Assembly: GCF_959020145.1 (NCBI RefSeq)
Contig: NZ_CAUEQY010000002.1
Span: 62,001 to 126,000 of the forward strand
Source of the DNA: an uncultured Bifidobacterium sp.
GTDB lineage: Bacteria; Actinomycetota; Actinomycetes; Actinomycetales; Bifidobacteriaceae
DNA: 64,000 nucleotides
Reading direction: 5' to 3'
In this document: piece by piece, positions 54,924 to 64,000 of the stretch
Layout of the letters: every line of letters begins with the position of its first letter
Numbering within the stretch: position 1 is the first letter of the stretch
Notes under the pieces: model-generated
Database searches by the model: none
Seen by the model: only the letters and a program-made list of their open reading frames with translations
Told to the model about the DNA's origin: nothing
Program-made: the position numbers and the translations under genes

Positions 54924-57288
54924 GGCCCAGCTGGCCACGGCGCAAGCGCAACTGGCCTCGGCCAACGCGTCGGTCGCCTCCGGACAGACGCAACTGCAGG
55001 CGGCACGGACGCAACTGGCTCAAGGACAGAACCAGCTCTCCGATTCATGGAACCAGCTGGCGAACGGCAAAACGCAGCTGGACGCGGCGCGAGAACAACT
55101 CGAAACAAGCAAAACCGTGCTCGACAAAGTCGGCGCGACGCTCGGCAAATGGGAACAGACCGGCATCACCGGCAAACTCTACGAACAAATACGCGGCAAA
55201 TACGACATGGCGATCAACCAGTACAACGAAGCCTGCGCCGAATACAACAGACAGCTGAACGCCTACAATGCGGGACTGCAACAATACCAGAACGCCGTAG
55301 CGCGGCTCGACCAAGGTTCGCAGGCGTATCGGAGCAATGCGGACAATCTCGCACAGGCATCCAAACAGATAGCCGAAAAACAAAACGAGCTCGGCAAAGC
55401 GGTGTCGCAGGCCGGCAAGCAAGTCGCAGACGGCGTCACGCAGCTTATCCAAGGCCAGAGGGACATCGACAAGGCCGAAACGGAATACCAGAGCAAACTC
55501 GCCGAATTCAACGCGCAGAAGCCCGAAGCCGAACGCAAGATATCCGAAGCCGAACGGCAGATAACCCTCGCCGAGGAGAAGATCGACAATCTCACCGTCC
55601 CGGCCTATTCCGTCAGCGGCCGCCGCGAAGGCCTGACCTCGCAAGGCTACTGCGTGTACATGGTCATCGAAGGCATCGTGGCGAAACTGGCGGACATCTT
55701 CCCGATCTTCCTCTACTTCGTCGCGGCGCTCGTCACCTTCAGCACCATGGGACGCATGGTGGACGAGGAACGCACCAATTCCGGAACGTTGAAGGCGCTC
55801 GGCTACGGCAACGCGGATGTGATGCTCAAATTCACCGTATACGGATTCGCCGCATCCACCCTGGGCACATGCATCGGCGTGCTCGCCGGCCACACGCTGC
55901 TGCCGCTTATCGTCGCCCACGCATACAGCGCGGGATTCACCATGCCGGACATCATGCTCAAATTCCACCCCTGGATCACCATGGCCGCATTCGCACTTGC
56001 ATGGATAAGCGCCGTCGTGCCGGCATGGCTGGCCGCGTCCAAGGAACTGCGCGAAAAACCGGCGAGCCTACTGCTGCCCAAGCCGCCGGCCAAAGGCTCG
56101 AAAATTCTTTTGGAACATTTCCCACCACTATGGAACCGTCTGAATTTCACACACAAAGTGACCGCCCGTAACATCTTCCGATACAAAACACGCATGTTCA
56201 TGACGATCTTCGGCGTATGCGGAGCGGTATCCCTGCTGACGGCCGGCCTCGCCGTTCAATCCTCGATCGGACAGATAGGAAACCGACAGTTCGAGGAACT
56301 CATCCACTACGACCTGATCGTCGCCGAGGAATCCGACACCAACAGCGCGCAACGCGAGGAAATCGCCACGACGCTGAAGGGCAAAACCGTCCAATCCTCG
56401 ACAGCGGTGCGCTACGAGGAACTGTCGAAAACCGCAGGCAAGGAGAACGATAAGCAGTCGATCACCCTGCTGGCCACCGACGACGCATACAACTTCAACG
56501 AATACCTGACATTACGCGACCGCAAAACACACCAACCACAGATACTGGTCAACAATGGCGCGGTAATCTCCGAACGGCTCGCCGAAATGCTCAACGTCTC
56601 GGTCGGCGACACCTTCACGGTAAACGACGAAAACGGCGCGCAACGCACCATCAAAGTCGCCGGCATCAGCGAAATGTACATCGGCCATTTCATATTCATG
56701 AACGCGCAATGCTACGAACACGTGTTCGGCGACCAGTACAGCACAAACGCATACATGGTCAGACTGAAAGACCACAGCAACGCCAACACGGAACGCCAAG
56801 GCGCCAAATTCATGAAACTGGCCGCCGTGCGCGGCGTCGTGCAGAACACGACGCAGAAGAACATGGTGTCCACAATCGTGGGATCGCTCAACCAGATCAT
56901 GGAAGTGCTGATTCTCGTGGCCGTGCTGCTGGCCGTGGTGATCCTCTACGACCTGACCAACCTCAACGTGTCGGAACGCATACGCGAGCTATCCACGATC
57001 AAAGTGCTCGGCTTCCACACCAGCGAGACCACGATGTACATCTACCGCGAAACGATCCTGCTGTCACTGCTGGGCATACTCGCCGGATACGGCTTCGGAG
57101 AATGGCTGCACCGATACATCATCACCGAAGTGCCACCCGACGAAGTCATGTTCGACCCCGCCATCAGCTGGATCGCATTGGCGGCCCCGGCCATCGTCGT
57201 GGCCGTGGTACTAGCCGTGCTCGGCTGGATCGTATACCGCCAGCTCGAAACGGTGGACATGCTCGAAGCACTGAAATCAGTGGAATGA
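54916..57288 (+). pseudogene. ABC transporter permease lacking its N-terminus (FtsX/MacB type)
   Basis: About 790 residues of a large FtsX-like permease remain. The start is a Gln/Ala-rich coiled coil (about 225 residues), then a TM block with LVTFSTMGRMVDEERTNSGT, an extracytoplasmic domain, and a C-terminal FtsX block with LSTIKVLGFH and TMYIYRETILL. The first TM helix and preceding sequence that normally sit before the coiled coil are missing. It has no credible start: the ATG at 54904 is ATPase sequence in another frame with no ribosome site. The frame is otherwise intact, so the deletion is probably recent. Confidence 0.8.
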
Positions 57289-57303
57289 CCCTCCACGAAA
57301 CGG

Positions 57304-59079
57304 TCAGCGGAGCAGCTCGCCAAAAGCCCGGGGAACAGCCGCGACGACATCACCGGCAACAATCGGATGCCCGATCGCGCTCGCCGGAGTCTTGCCCGCA
57401 TGCCCATACAGATGCGGACGATGCCATCCGCGCTGCTCCGACCCGCTGGCCATCGCGCCGGCAAGCCCATGCATATACGCGGCGGCCGCGGCGACCTCCG
57501 GAACCAAAGCCGGATCGTCGGACAGCATGTCGTCCTGCTGCGCCAGCAACGCGCCCAACACGCCGGCCAACACATCGCCCGAACCGGCGGTGGCCATCCA
57601 GGCAGGCGCGCGCCCGGACAGGATGATCCGCGTGTTCCCATCTCCATCAGCTCCAACCACAATGGTGACCGCGCCCTTAAGCAGCACCGTGGCCCCCGTA
57701 AGCTCATGCGCGCGCAACGCCGCCCGCAATGGCCGGGCCTCCACCCACTGCCTGGAAACAACATCGGCCATATCGGCATCCAACCGATTCAGCAATGCGG
57801 CCAATTCGCCGGCATGCGGAGTGATAACGACCTGCGGCACAACATGGCACGGCAGCAAATCCAACGCGCCGGCATCAACCACAATGGGAGGCATGCCCTC
57901 CGCCCGCTCGTTCCGCGAGCCATCGCCATCCTCCAACGCGTAATGATCCAGCAGCGCGGCAATGGTCGCACGCTGCATGTCATCACCGGAAGCAACGTCA
58001 CCCTCGGCGGGCACACCGGATCCAACCACCCACGACTGCACCCGGCCCTTGCCCAACACAGCCTCCGGCAACACGGCCAATATCATATCCTGCGCACGCT
58101 GTGGCCCCAGATAACGCACCATGCCCACATTCGCGCACGCCGCGGCCCTCGCCGACAACACGGCAGCACCCGGATACCGCGCCGAACCAGTCACCAAACC
58201 AACCACTCCACGCGAATACTTGCCATCCGCAAGAGACGGAAGACGAACCGAATCCGCCACAAAATCGCCATCCGTCATCTCGGCAAACGGAACAGCATCA
58301 TCGACATCGAAACCGAAATCGACCAACGTGATCCGTCCGCAAGCATACGAAGCCGGCGGCACCATCGCACACGGCTTCATCGCACCGAACGTCACCGTCA
58401 CATCCGCAGGAATATACGGCCCCGGCAACGAACCATCATCAACACCCACACCCGACGGCGCATCGACGGCCACCACCAACGGCAAATCAGCGGAAGGGTC
58501 ATTGTTCGGCAACGCAGGCTTGTCCGGCAACACGCCATCCATACCCAAAGACGAAGCCAACGTGCCAGCGACACCACGCAACGCGCCGACCACGCCAATC
58601 CCCGTCATAGCATCAAGCACCACATGCGCACCCCGCGCACACTCGACCGCAGCCTGCAGCCGCTCACCAGCCTCACCCGCGGAAAAACCAGACGTGCACC
58701 CAGAAATATCAGCCGCCGGATCCAACACCAACACACGCCCACCCGCACGAACAAACGCCCTAAACGCATCCTCATGCAACGAACGGCCAACAGCAACCGC
58801 GGTAACCTGCGCACCCTCACGCGCCAACTCAGCCCCCGCATACAAGCCATCGCCACCATTGTCCCCAGCGCCAGCCAACACCGTGACCCGCGCATCCTCA
58901 ACATCCAAATCCTCATCATCAAGCAACGACAACGTCACACGAGCCACCGCAGAAGCAGCCATACGCATCAACGGCACACCATCATCCAACAAAGGACGCT
59001 CCAACTGCCGGACAACATCGGCGGAATAGGAACTATACAACAACGTCTGCAAACGGTCGGCATCATCGGAGACATCCAT
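57304..59079 (-). CDS. nnr: Bifunctional NAD(P)H-hydrate epimerase / ADP-dependent dehydratase
   Basis: A 591-aa fusion that repairs damaged hydrated NAD(P)H. The N-terminal YjeF_N domain (about residues 15-260) has GAGDNGGDGL and a VDAPSGVGVDDG loop; the C-terminal YjeF_C kinase-like dehydratase has KYSRGVVGLVTGSARYPGAA and ATAGSGDVLAGVLGALL. I chose ATG 59079 with GGGAAAGGA upstream; the longer frame to 59118 precedes the site. It converges with the broken permease (15-base gap) and diverges from the intact ATPase. Confidence 0.94.
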   Translation of the reverse strand: MDVSDDADRLQTLLYSSYSADVVRQLERPLLDDGVPLMRMAASAVARVTLSLLDDEDLDVEDARVTVLAGAGDNGGDGLYAGAELAREGAQVTAVAVGRSLHEDAFRAFVRAGGRVLVLDPAADISGCTSGFSAGEAGERLQAAVECARGAHVVLDAMTGIGVVGALRGVAGTLASSLGMDGVLPDKPALPNNDPSADLPLVVAVDAPSGVGVDDGSLPGPYIPADVTVTFGAMKPCAMVPPASYACGRITLVDFGFDVDDAVPFAEMTDGDFVADSVRLPSLADGKYSRGVVGLVTGSARYPGAAVLSARAAACANVGMVRYLGPQRAQDMILAVLPEAVLGKGRVQSWVVGSGVPAEGDVASGDDMQRATIAALLDHYALEDGDGSRNERAEGMPPIVVDAGALDLLPCHVVPQVVITPHAGELAALLNRLDADMADVVSRQWVEARPLRAALRAHELTGATVLLKGAVTIVVGADGDGNTRIILSGRAPAWMATAGSGDVLAGVLGALLAQQDDMLSDDPALVPEVAAAAAYMHGLAGAMASGSEQRGWHRPHLYGHAGKTPASAIGHPIVAGDVVAAVPRAFGELLR

Positions 59080-59185
59080 GGAAAATCCTTTCCCTCGGCG
59101 TGGAACCACAAACACCACTTTAGTCGTATATTAAAAACAACAAACAAAAACGGCATGGACGCCAAACAAGAAAACGGAGCGGAAC

Positions 59186-59887
59186 ATGGCATACATCGAA
59201 ATGAAAAACAGCACCAAGCTCTACCACATGGGATCCACCACCATCACCGCCAACGACAACGTCTCCTTCACCATCGAACAAGGCGAACTCGCCATCATCC
59301 TCGGCGCATCCGGCGCAGGCAAATCAACAGTGCTCAACATCCTAGGAGGCATGGACGCCAACACCTCAGGACAAGTAATCATCGACGGCAAAGACATCTC
59401 CAACTACACACCCAAACAACTCACCGCATACCGCCGCACCGACATCGGCTTCGTATTCCAGTTCTACAACCTCGTCGCCAACCTCACCGCACGCGAAAAC
59501 GTAGAACTCGCCTCACAAATCGTTCCCGACGCACAAGACGCCCGACAGGCGCTCGCCGACGTAGGGCTTGCGGACCGCGTCGACAATTTTCCCGCGCAGT
59601 TGTCGGGCGGCGAGCAGCAGCGTGTGGCGATCGCTCGAGCGGTGGCGAAGAATCCGAAGATTCTGCTGTGTGACGAACCGACCGGCGCGCTTGACTACAA
59701 CACCGGCAAGCAAGTGCTCCGCATTCTGCAGGACATGAGCCGCAAGAAGGGCGCGACAGTGGTGATCGTGACGCATAATTCTGCGATTGCGCCGATTGCG
59801 GACCGTGTAATTCGCATGCATGATGGACGTGTGTCATCGATTGAGGTCAACGAGCATCCGATGGATATCGAAGAGCTTGAATGGTGA
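59186..59887 (+). CDS. ABC transporter ATP-binding protein (LolD/MacB type)
   Basis: A complete 233-aa ATPase with Walker [10 protein letters not shown], signature [14 protein letters not shown], Walker [12 protein letters not shown] and the H-loop VTHNSA. It is a close paralogue of the truncated ATPase at 54531. There is no permease next to it; it is followed by tRNA genes. It may serve the remnant permease or another FtsX-type one elsewhere. CGGAG lies about ten bases before the ATG. It diverges from nnr. Confidence 0.93.
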   Translation: MAYIEMKNSTKLYHMGSTTITANDNVSFTIEQGELAIILGASGAGKSTVLNILGGMDANTSGQVIIDGKDISNYTPKQLTAYRRTDIGFVFQFYNLVANLTARENVELASQIVPDAQDARQALADVGLADRVDNFPAQLSGGEQQRVAIARAVAKNPKILLCDEPTGALDYNTGKQVLRILQDMSRKKGATVVIVTHNSAIAPIADRVIRMHDGRVSSIEVNEHPMDIEELEW

Positions 59888-59915
59888 CGTTGCGACACGC
59901 TGTGATACGTATGAT

Positions 59916-59943
59916 TTGCGTAAATGGCTGATTCGTGTAATAT
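59916..59943 (+). promoter_or_regulatory. tRNA-Asn promoter
   Basis: TTGCGT (59916-59921) and TAATAT (59938-59943) are 16 bases apart, about 40 bases before the first tRNA. Confidence 0.6.
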
Positions 59944-59985
59944 ATGTGACTTGTGCACGGAAGCTAAGTCTTCCGGTGGGAACAT

Positions 59986-60058
<73 letters not shown>

Positions 60059-60085
60059 CGCAGTTTCGGGTACTCCGGAACATAT

Positions 60086-60158
60086 TCCTGCGTAGCTCAG
60101 TTGGCAGAGCATTCGACTGTTAATCGAACGGTCACTGGTTCAAGCCCAGTCGCAGGAG
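60086..60158 (+). tRNA. tRNA-Asn (GTT), copy 2
   Basis: It is identical to copy 1 except for one compensated base pair in the anticodon stem (TTCGA/TCGAA instead of TCCGA/TCGGA). The copies are separated by 27 bases and share one promoter and terminator. Confidence 0.98.
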
Positions 60159-60164
60159 CTTTTT

Positions 60165-60192
60165 AGCCCTTGGTTTTCCAAGGGCTTTTTTT
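60165..60192 (+). terminator. Terminator after the tRNA-Asn pair
   Basis: AGCCCTTGG (60165-60173), loop TTTT, complement 60178-60186, then a run of T residues. It closes the tRNA operon and separates it from the convergent gene. Confidence 0.93.
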
Positions 60193-60215
60193 GTTTCCAT
60201 AAGAACTTTTCGCTG

Positions 60216-60593
60216 CTATTCCAACGAATCGAGCACGTCGTCAATGAGTGTGCGGTCGTGTGCCGCATCAGCCTTGAGTCGAGGGAAGCGACGTATGACG
60301 TTGTCGGGACTTGCGTTGGCCGCACGTGCCACATTCGATTTTGACTCGCCATGCGCCACGGCGATTTCCGCGAGCCGATCCACTAGCGAATCCGAAACCT
60401 GCCGTATTTGCTCGCCAACCCATAACTGGGACAATTCGGGTGAAAGCGTGTAATCGTCCTGCAGCTCGCTTGAAGCCTCCTGAATGGCGGCCCATAGCAC
60501 CATGAATGGCTTGCGGTAGTAGGCGATGCGTTCCTCGGACGGCTCGCTCTCCAACTGCTGCAATGCCTTGCGTTGCGTAGTGTTGTCACTCAT
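60216..60593 (-). CDS. Small helix-turn-helix-like protein, unknown function
   Basis: A 125-aa cytoplasmic protein starting MSDNTTQRKALQ. The C-terminal part, EIAVAHGESKSNVARAANAS followed by PDNVIRRFP, looks like a helix-turn-helix, while the N-terminal 60 residues are helical and acidic. I chose ATG 60593; the frame extends to 60965 but is antisense to the M23 gene and unlikely. No strong ribosome site was seen. I do not recognise the family; a DNA-binding regulator is inference. It diverges from the M23-type gene. Confidence 0.7.
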   Translation of the reverse strand: MSDNTTQRKALQQLESEPSEERIAYYRKPFMVLWAAIQEASSELQDDYTLSPELSQLWVGEQIRQVSDSLVDRLAEIAVAHGESKSNVARAANASPDNVIRRFPRLKADAAHDRTLIDDVLDSLE

Positions 60594-60767
60594 GCGTCCC
60601 ATCGTATGCCACGTTCGGTGGCGTTTTGGCATGTCATGGCGCGACACGCCCGGCATCTGTGGATAAGTGTTGTTCTCCGACCACAAGGTCGTTCCAAGTC
60701 GACGGGCGGTCTTCGAACGTGCCATGATATCGATTCCCCGATAGAGACGCGGACCACAGGAGGCCTC

Positions 60768-61391
60768 ATGAACAAATGGGAATACCGTCGTCGTGTTCGA
60801 CACAATAAGATGTCCGATGACATTGACAAGCGCAACCGGCACCGGTGCGCCGCGGCGATGGCCGTATGCGTATTGGCGAACATCGCGTTCACGATATGCT
60901 GCGCGCAACCTACGGCGTCGGCATACGCGCAATCGGCTGATGACGTGGCGCATGAAGTCGCACAAGCGGCATGCCGCACATCAATGCAGTGGCCTTTGGA
61001 GCACGCGCAAGTAATCGGCGAATATGATGCGCCGGCTAAACAATGGTTGCCTGGGCATCGCGGTTTGGATTTGCGTGCACGGCCGCAAGACGCCATCATC
61101 GCGCCCGCGGATGGTGTGGTCGCCTTCAGTGGCAAAGTGGCGGGCAAATCCGTGGTAACGCTTCGCCACGGTGCGGAAACGGGAAGCCTGACGTCGACGT
61201 TTGAACCCGCGGTCACTACGCGACCGGTCGGGGCCGTCATCGCCAAGGGGGAGCGTTTCGCTCGTGTTGAAGGTGGCTCGGAACATTGCGCCGATGGATG
61301 CCTGCATTGGGGCCTCAAGAGCGGAGGACGTGATTATGCGGATCCGTCGGGCAGAGTGAGGTCGATGCGGGTTGAACTGAAACCGTTGTAA
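60768..61391 (+). CDS. Secreted M23-type peptidase-like protein
   Basis: 207 aa with an N-terminal basic region, a hydrophobic segment (AAAMAVCVLANIAFTICCA, residues 28-46) acting as signal or anchor, then an M23 endopeptidase domain. HRGLDL supplies the first zinc ligands and CLHWGLK the last one; the first His of the usual HxH is Cys, a variant seen in actinobacterial homologues. It should act on cell-wall peptidoglycan, either as a hydrolase or as an activator. GGAGG lies before ATG 60768. Confidence 0.85.
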   Translation: MNKWEYRRRVRHNKMSDDIDKRNRHRCAAAMAVCVLANIAFTICCAQPTASAYAQSADDVAHEVAQAACRTSMQWPLEHAQVIGEYDAPAKQWLPGHRGLDLRARPQDAIIAPADGVVAFSGKVAGKSVVTLRHGAETGSLTSTFEPAVTTRPVGAVIAKGERFARVEGGSEHCADGCLHWGLKSGGRDYADPSGRVRSMRVELKPL

Positions 61392-61460
61392 CGGCCATAT
61401 CCACGGGTGTTGTCGTTGTCCTGGGGTCGTGGCCTTAAAGAAAAAGTGCGGTATTCCGGC

Positions 61461-61466
61461 TATAAT
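61461..61466 (+). promoter_or_regulatory. Consensus -10 of the acyl-CoA ligase gene
   Basis: TATAAT at 61461-61466, with only a weak -35. The leader after it shares CATTAGATTTC with the region just before pntAA at 1929-1939. Confidence 0.5.
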
Positions 61467-61503
61467 GCTGTCTGTACATTAGATTTCGAGGAGCGAGAAG
61501 CTT

Positions 61504-63333
61504 ATGATCAAGGAATACACGCGCCCTTTGGAACAGGGAATTGACTCGGACAAAAACATCTTCTCAGTACTTGAGGAGCGTGTGGAACGCACTCCTGACG
61601 ACAATCTTGTCGAATACAAGAACGCTCAGGGCGAATGGGCGGCGTTCACCGCTGCGGAGTTCAAAAACAAGGTCGTCGCCCTCGCCAAAGGACTTATCGC
61701 TCGTGGCGTAATGCCTGGAGATTCGGTATCCATTATCGCGCATACCTGCTGGCAGTGGACCGCGCTTGATGTGGCCATCATGTCCATCGGCGCCCTTACC
61801 GTTCCGGTCTATGAAACGAATTCGCCGGCGCAGGTGAAGATGATTTTCAATGATGCCAATGTCAAGATGGCGTTCGCTGAGGATGATTTCCAGCGCGACA
61901 AAATCGAATCCGTCCGTGATCAGTGCCCGGATCTTGGCGACGTGTACGTCATCGGACTTGGTGCAATTGACACGATCATCGAATACGGCCGCGCGGTCTC
62001 CGACGCCGAATTCCTTGAACGTGAACAAACGGTCAAAGGCTCCGATCTAGCCACCATCGTATATACGTCGGGATCCACTGGCACCCCGAAGGGCGTTGAA
62101 CTGACGCATGCCAATTTCGTGTTCATCACCTATTCCGGCGTCAACTCCATGCCGGACATCGCCATGAAACCGAATCGTCGACTGCTGCTGTTCCTGCCGC
62201 TCGCCCATGTATTCGCCCGATACATGCAGTTCTTCTGCTTTGCCGGAAACGTTTCACTCGGTCTGTCCAGCAATCTGAAGACCATTCTCGCCGATTTCAA
62301 GGCGTTCAAACCGACGTTCATCCTCGCCGTGCCGCGGATTTTCGAAAAGATCTACAATGCGGCCTCGCAGAAGGCCGGAGCCGGTTTCAAGGGACGTGTT
62401 TTCGCTGACGCCACCCAGACGGCATGCGATTGGTCGCATGCTCAGCAGTCCGGTGGGAGCATTCCACTCGCGCTGAACGCAAAACATGCCCTGTACAACA
62501 AGCTGGTGTATTCGTCAATCATGGAAGTGTTCGGCGGCCACGTCGAGTATGCGGTCTCCGGCGGAGCGCCGCTTGATTCCTCTATCGCGCATTTCTTCAA
62601 CGGTGTCGGTCTGCCGCTATTGGAAGGCTACGGCATGACCGAAACGTGCGCCCCCTCGAGCGTCAATCCGACCGAAGGCTACAAGATCGGCACCATCGGC
62701 TTGCCTCTGCAAGGCGTGACCATGGGGGTCGACGAAGAAGGGGAGCTGTGCATAAAGAGCCCTGCCGTATGCGCCGGATACCACAACAATCCTGACGTTA
62801 CCAAGCAGCAAATTGTCGATGGATGGCTGCATACCGGTGATCTCGGCTCCATTGATGATGACGGCTTCGTTTCCATCGTCGGGCGTAAGAAGGATCTCAT
62901 CATCACCGCAGGCGGCAAGAACGTCTCCCCATGCGAGATGGAAGCATCCATCATGACTTCGCCGGTGGTGAGCCAATGCGTCATGATCGGCGATCGCAAG
63001 CCATTCATCGCCGCAATCATCTCCCTTGATTTGGCGGAGACGAACCTATGGCTGGAATCCAAGGGAGCGGAACAGGTCGCTGATTTGGATGAAGCCTCGA
63101 AGAATCTCATTGTGCGTGCGGAAGTGGAGCGTGCCGTCAACAAAGCCAATGAGCTCGCCTCACGTGCCGAATCAATCCGCAAGTTCGAAATCGTTCCCGA
63201 CGAGTTCACTGAGGAGAACGGTTTGGTCACGCCGAGCATGAAGGCCCGCAGGCAGGCAGTGGTTGAACATTACCGGACGTTGATCGACAAGGTCATCTAC
63301 GTGCCGAGGAAGCCGGCGGCTCACGCCGAATGA
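61504..63333 (+). CDS. fadD: Long-chain fatty-acid-CoA ligase, second copy
   Basis: A complete 609-aa acyl-CoA synthetase. Motifs in order: YTSGSTGTPKGVELTH (AMP-binding), GYGMTETCAPSSVNPT, GWLHTGDLGSIDDDGF and IVGRKKDLIITAGGKN. It parallels the ligase at 1-1727 but has its own promoter. GAGGAGCGAGAAG precedes ATG 61504. In an organism without obvious beta-oxidation it probably feeds exogenous fatty acids into lipids; that is inference. A 15-bp hairpin follows. Confidence 0.94.
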   Translation: MIKEYTRPLEQGIDSDKNIFSVLEERVERTPDDNLVEYKNAQGEWAAFTAAEFKNKVVALAKGLIARGVMPGDSVSIIAHTCWQWTALDVAIMSIGALTVPVYETNSPAQVKMIFNDANVKMAFAEDDFQRDKIESVRDQCPDLGDVYVIGLGAIDTIIEYGRAVSDAEFLEREQTVKGSDLATIVYTSGSTGTPKGVELTHANFVFITYSGVNSMPDIAMKPNRRLLLFLPLAHVFARYMQFFCFAGNVSLGLSSNLKTILADFKAFKPTFILAVPRIFEKIYNAASQKAGAGFKGRVFADATQTACDWSHAQQSGGSIPLALNAKHALYNKLVYSSIMEVFGGHVEYAVSGGAPLDSSIAHFFNGVGLPLLEGYGMTETCAPSSVNPTEGYKIGTIGLPLQGVTMGVDEEGELCIKSPAVCAGYHNNPDVTKQQIVDGWLHTGDLGSIDDDGFVSIVGRKKDLIITAGGKNVSPCEMEASIMTSPVVSQCVMIGDRKPFIAAIISLDLAETNLWLESKGAEQVADLDEASKNLIVRAEVERAVNKANELASRAESIRKFEIVPDEFTEENGLVTPSMKARRQAVVEHYRTLIDKVIYVPRKPAAHAE

Positions 63334-63341
63334 TGTTCGAA

Positions 63342-63392
63342 ATATGGTGGGGGCCGGTGACATCCGAGTGATGCCATCGGCCCCCACCATAT
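63342..63392 (+). terminator. Terminator-like hairpin between convergent genes
   Basis: A 15-bp perfect stem, ATATGGTGGGGGCCG (63342-63356) with its complement at 63378-63392. No T-run follows on either side. Confidence 0.65.
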
Positions 63393-63425
63393 CCGGAAGA
63401 ATCCCGGAAGAATCCCGGAAGAATC
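63393..63425. repeat. Three tandem copies of an 11-base unit
   Basis: CCGGAAGAATC is repeated three times without mismatch, ending inside the stop codon of the minus-strand gene at 63424. It lies between the hairpin and that gene. Confidence 0.9.
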
Positions 63426-64000
63426 ATAGGCCCGCATCCGCCAGCGAAATGTAGCCGGGTTCAATCAGCGTTTTCTTGAGATTGTCGGCGCTGATCGCCA
63501 ATGTCTCCTCATGGATGGTCGTAATTTTCTTCCCCTCGACCGTTGCGGAACGGATGAAACCGAGTTTGGAAAGTTTGCCCGAAGTGTTCAGTCGCACGCA
63601 TGTCTGCGCGATGTCATCGGCCAACGCCTTGCGGTTCTCCATGGCGGTCATCCATTGCTTGCCGTTGACGATGTTCGGCATGGAACTGATATAGGCCCCA
63701 TAGCCGGTGATGATCGGCCATTTTGCGTTTTCCTTGTTATCGGAATCGCTGTCGTCATCCGATGACGACGTCTTCGCAGGGTCAGGCACTGCCTGCCGTT
63801 TCAGGTCTTTTTTGCCCGTGATGCTGTCCACGATGCCGGAGATTGAGATGGAAGGGTTGATATCGGCTGAGGAACCTGTGTAGCCGAGTTTGTCCAACTC
63901 GTCGGCGATGTTCTTCGCCACATAGTCGTTGCAGGAGATGACGCCATCAAGGTGGACAGGGTGCGAATCGTCCTTGTCCGCGTCGAGACGTTCGGCAAGC
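63424..64000 (-). CDS. Sugar-binding-protein-like protein, 5' end beyond window
   Basis: The last 192 residues of a protein read in from beyond base 64000. DGVISCNDYVAKNIADEL and ITGYGAYISSMPNIVNGKQW followed by MTAMENRKALADD resemble the C-terminal lobe of periplasmic sugar-binding proteins such as xylose or ChvE type. An acidic low-complexity insert (SSSDDDSDSDN) near the middle is unusual. The N-terminus, where a signal or lipobox would be, is outside. It could be a transporter lipoprotein or a sensor; call is tentative. Confidence 0.6.
   Translation of the reverse strand, partial: LAERLDADKDDSHPVHLDGVISCNDYVAKNIADELDKLGYTGSSADINPSISISGIVDSITGKKDLKRQAVPDPAKTSSSDDDSDSDNKENAKWPIITGYGAYISSMPNIVNGKQWMTAMENRKALADDIAQTCVRLNTSGKLSKLGFIRSATVEGKKITTIHEETLAISADNLKKTLIEPGYISLADAGL

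Noticed and set aside
54531..56171. 546-residue chimeric ATPase frame continuing into the permease gene
   Set aside because: After codon 131 it is in the wrong frame of the permease and becomes Arg/Gln/His-rich; it is a by-product of the deletion, not a designed fusion.
57367..59673. 768-codon plus-strand frame opposite nnr
   Set aside because: Antisense shadow of a gene with both YjeF domains intact; it also runs out of frame through the ATPase gene at 59186.

Overview
The window reads as chromosomal DNA from a high-GC Gram-positive bacterium, most likely a Bifidobacterium. The basis is family recognition from memory: the three-subunit transhydrogenase, the short actinobacterial glycogen synthase, the GltBD and pyrBI arrangements, GGAGG-type ribosome sites mixed with apparently leaderless starts, and two FadD-type acyl-CoA ligases. 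No database was searched and the species is not claimed. Nothing looks like a phage, insertion sequence, CRISPR array or origin. No gap between genes exceeds 300 bases.

Layout. 1-4.9 kb: a fadD-type ligase (minus, cut by the window edge) diverging from the pntAA-pntAB-pntB proton-translocating transhydrogenase operon. 4.9-9.4 kb: a cluster of DnaA-box-like sites, an unrecognised 455-aa protein, a MATE exporter with its own MerR regulator, and a decayed aldo/keto reductase. 9.5-16.7 kb: a cupin protein, a MarR-MFS pair behind a palindromic operator, a fluoride riboswitch with two crcB genes, and an ECF importer operon (MptD-type S component, T component, fused double ATPase) that ends in a gene for a ZinT-like metal-binding protein. 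16.7-21 kb: a UvrA-like protein divergent from a GNAT acetyltransferase, and an alpha/beta hydrolase.

21-34 kb is mostly housekeeping: rplY, ilvE, a TRIC-type membrane protein, rpsT, lepA, hemW, then gltB-gltD for glutamate synthesis. 34-39.4 kb: a small membrane protein, glgA behind a 19-bp perfect inverted repeat, a soluble ABC ATPase, trmI, a SixA-like phosphatase and a second cupin protein. 39.5-46 kb: metE-metF for methionine synthesis, then glnE.

46-52.4 kb is a pyrimidine operon, pyrB-pyrI-pyrC-pyrF-pyrK-pyrD-pyrE, which covers every step after carbamoyl phosphate. It is followed by a LysR regulator and a HAD hydrolase (both minus). 54.5-57.3 kb holds an ABC exporter operon collapsed by a deletion that joins the first half of its ATPase gene to the middle of its permease gene. 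Then come a bifunctional NAD(P)H-hydrate repair enzyme, an intact lone paralogue of the broken ATPase, two tandem tRNA-Asn genes, a small helix-turn-helix-like protein, an M23-type secreted protein, a second acyl-CoA ligase, and a truncated sugar-binding-protein-like gene.

The best candidates for something undescribed are the MptD/ECF/ZinT operon (a possible zinc importer with a cytosolic metal-binding partner), the asymmetric crcB pair under a fluoride riboswitch, the hairpin leader of glgA, and the TTATAGC sites shared by metE and the LysR gene.
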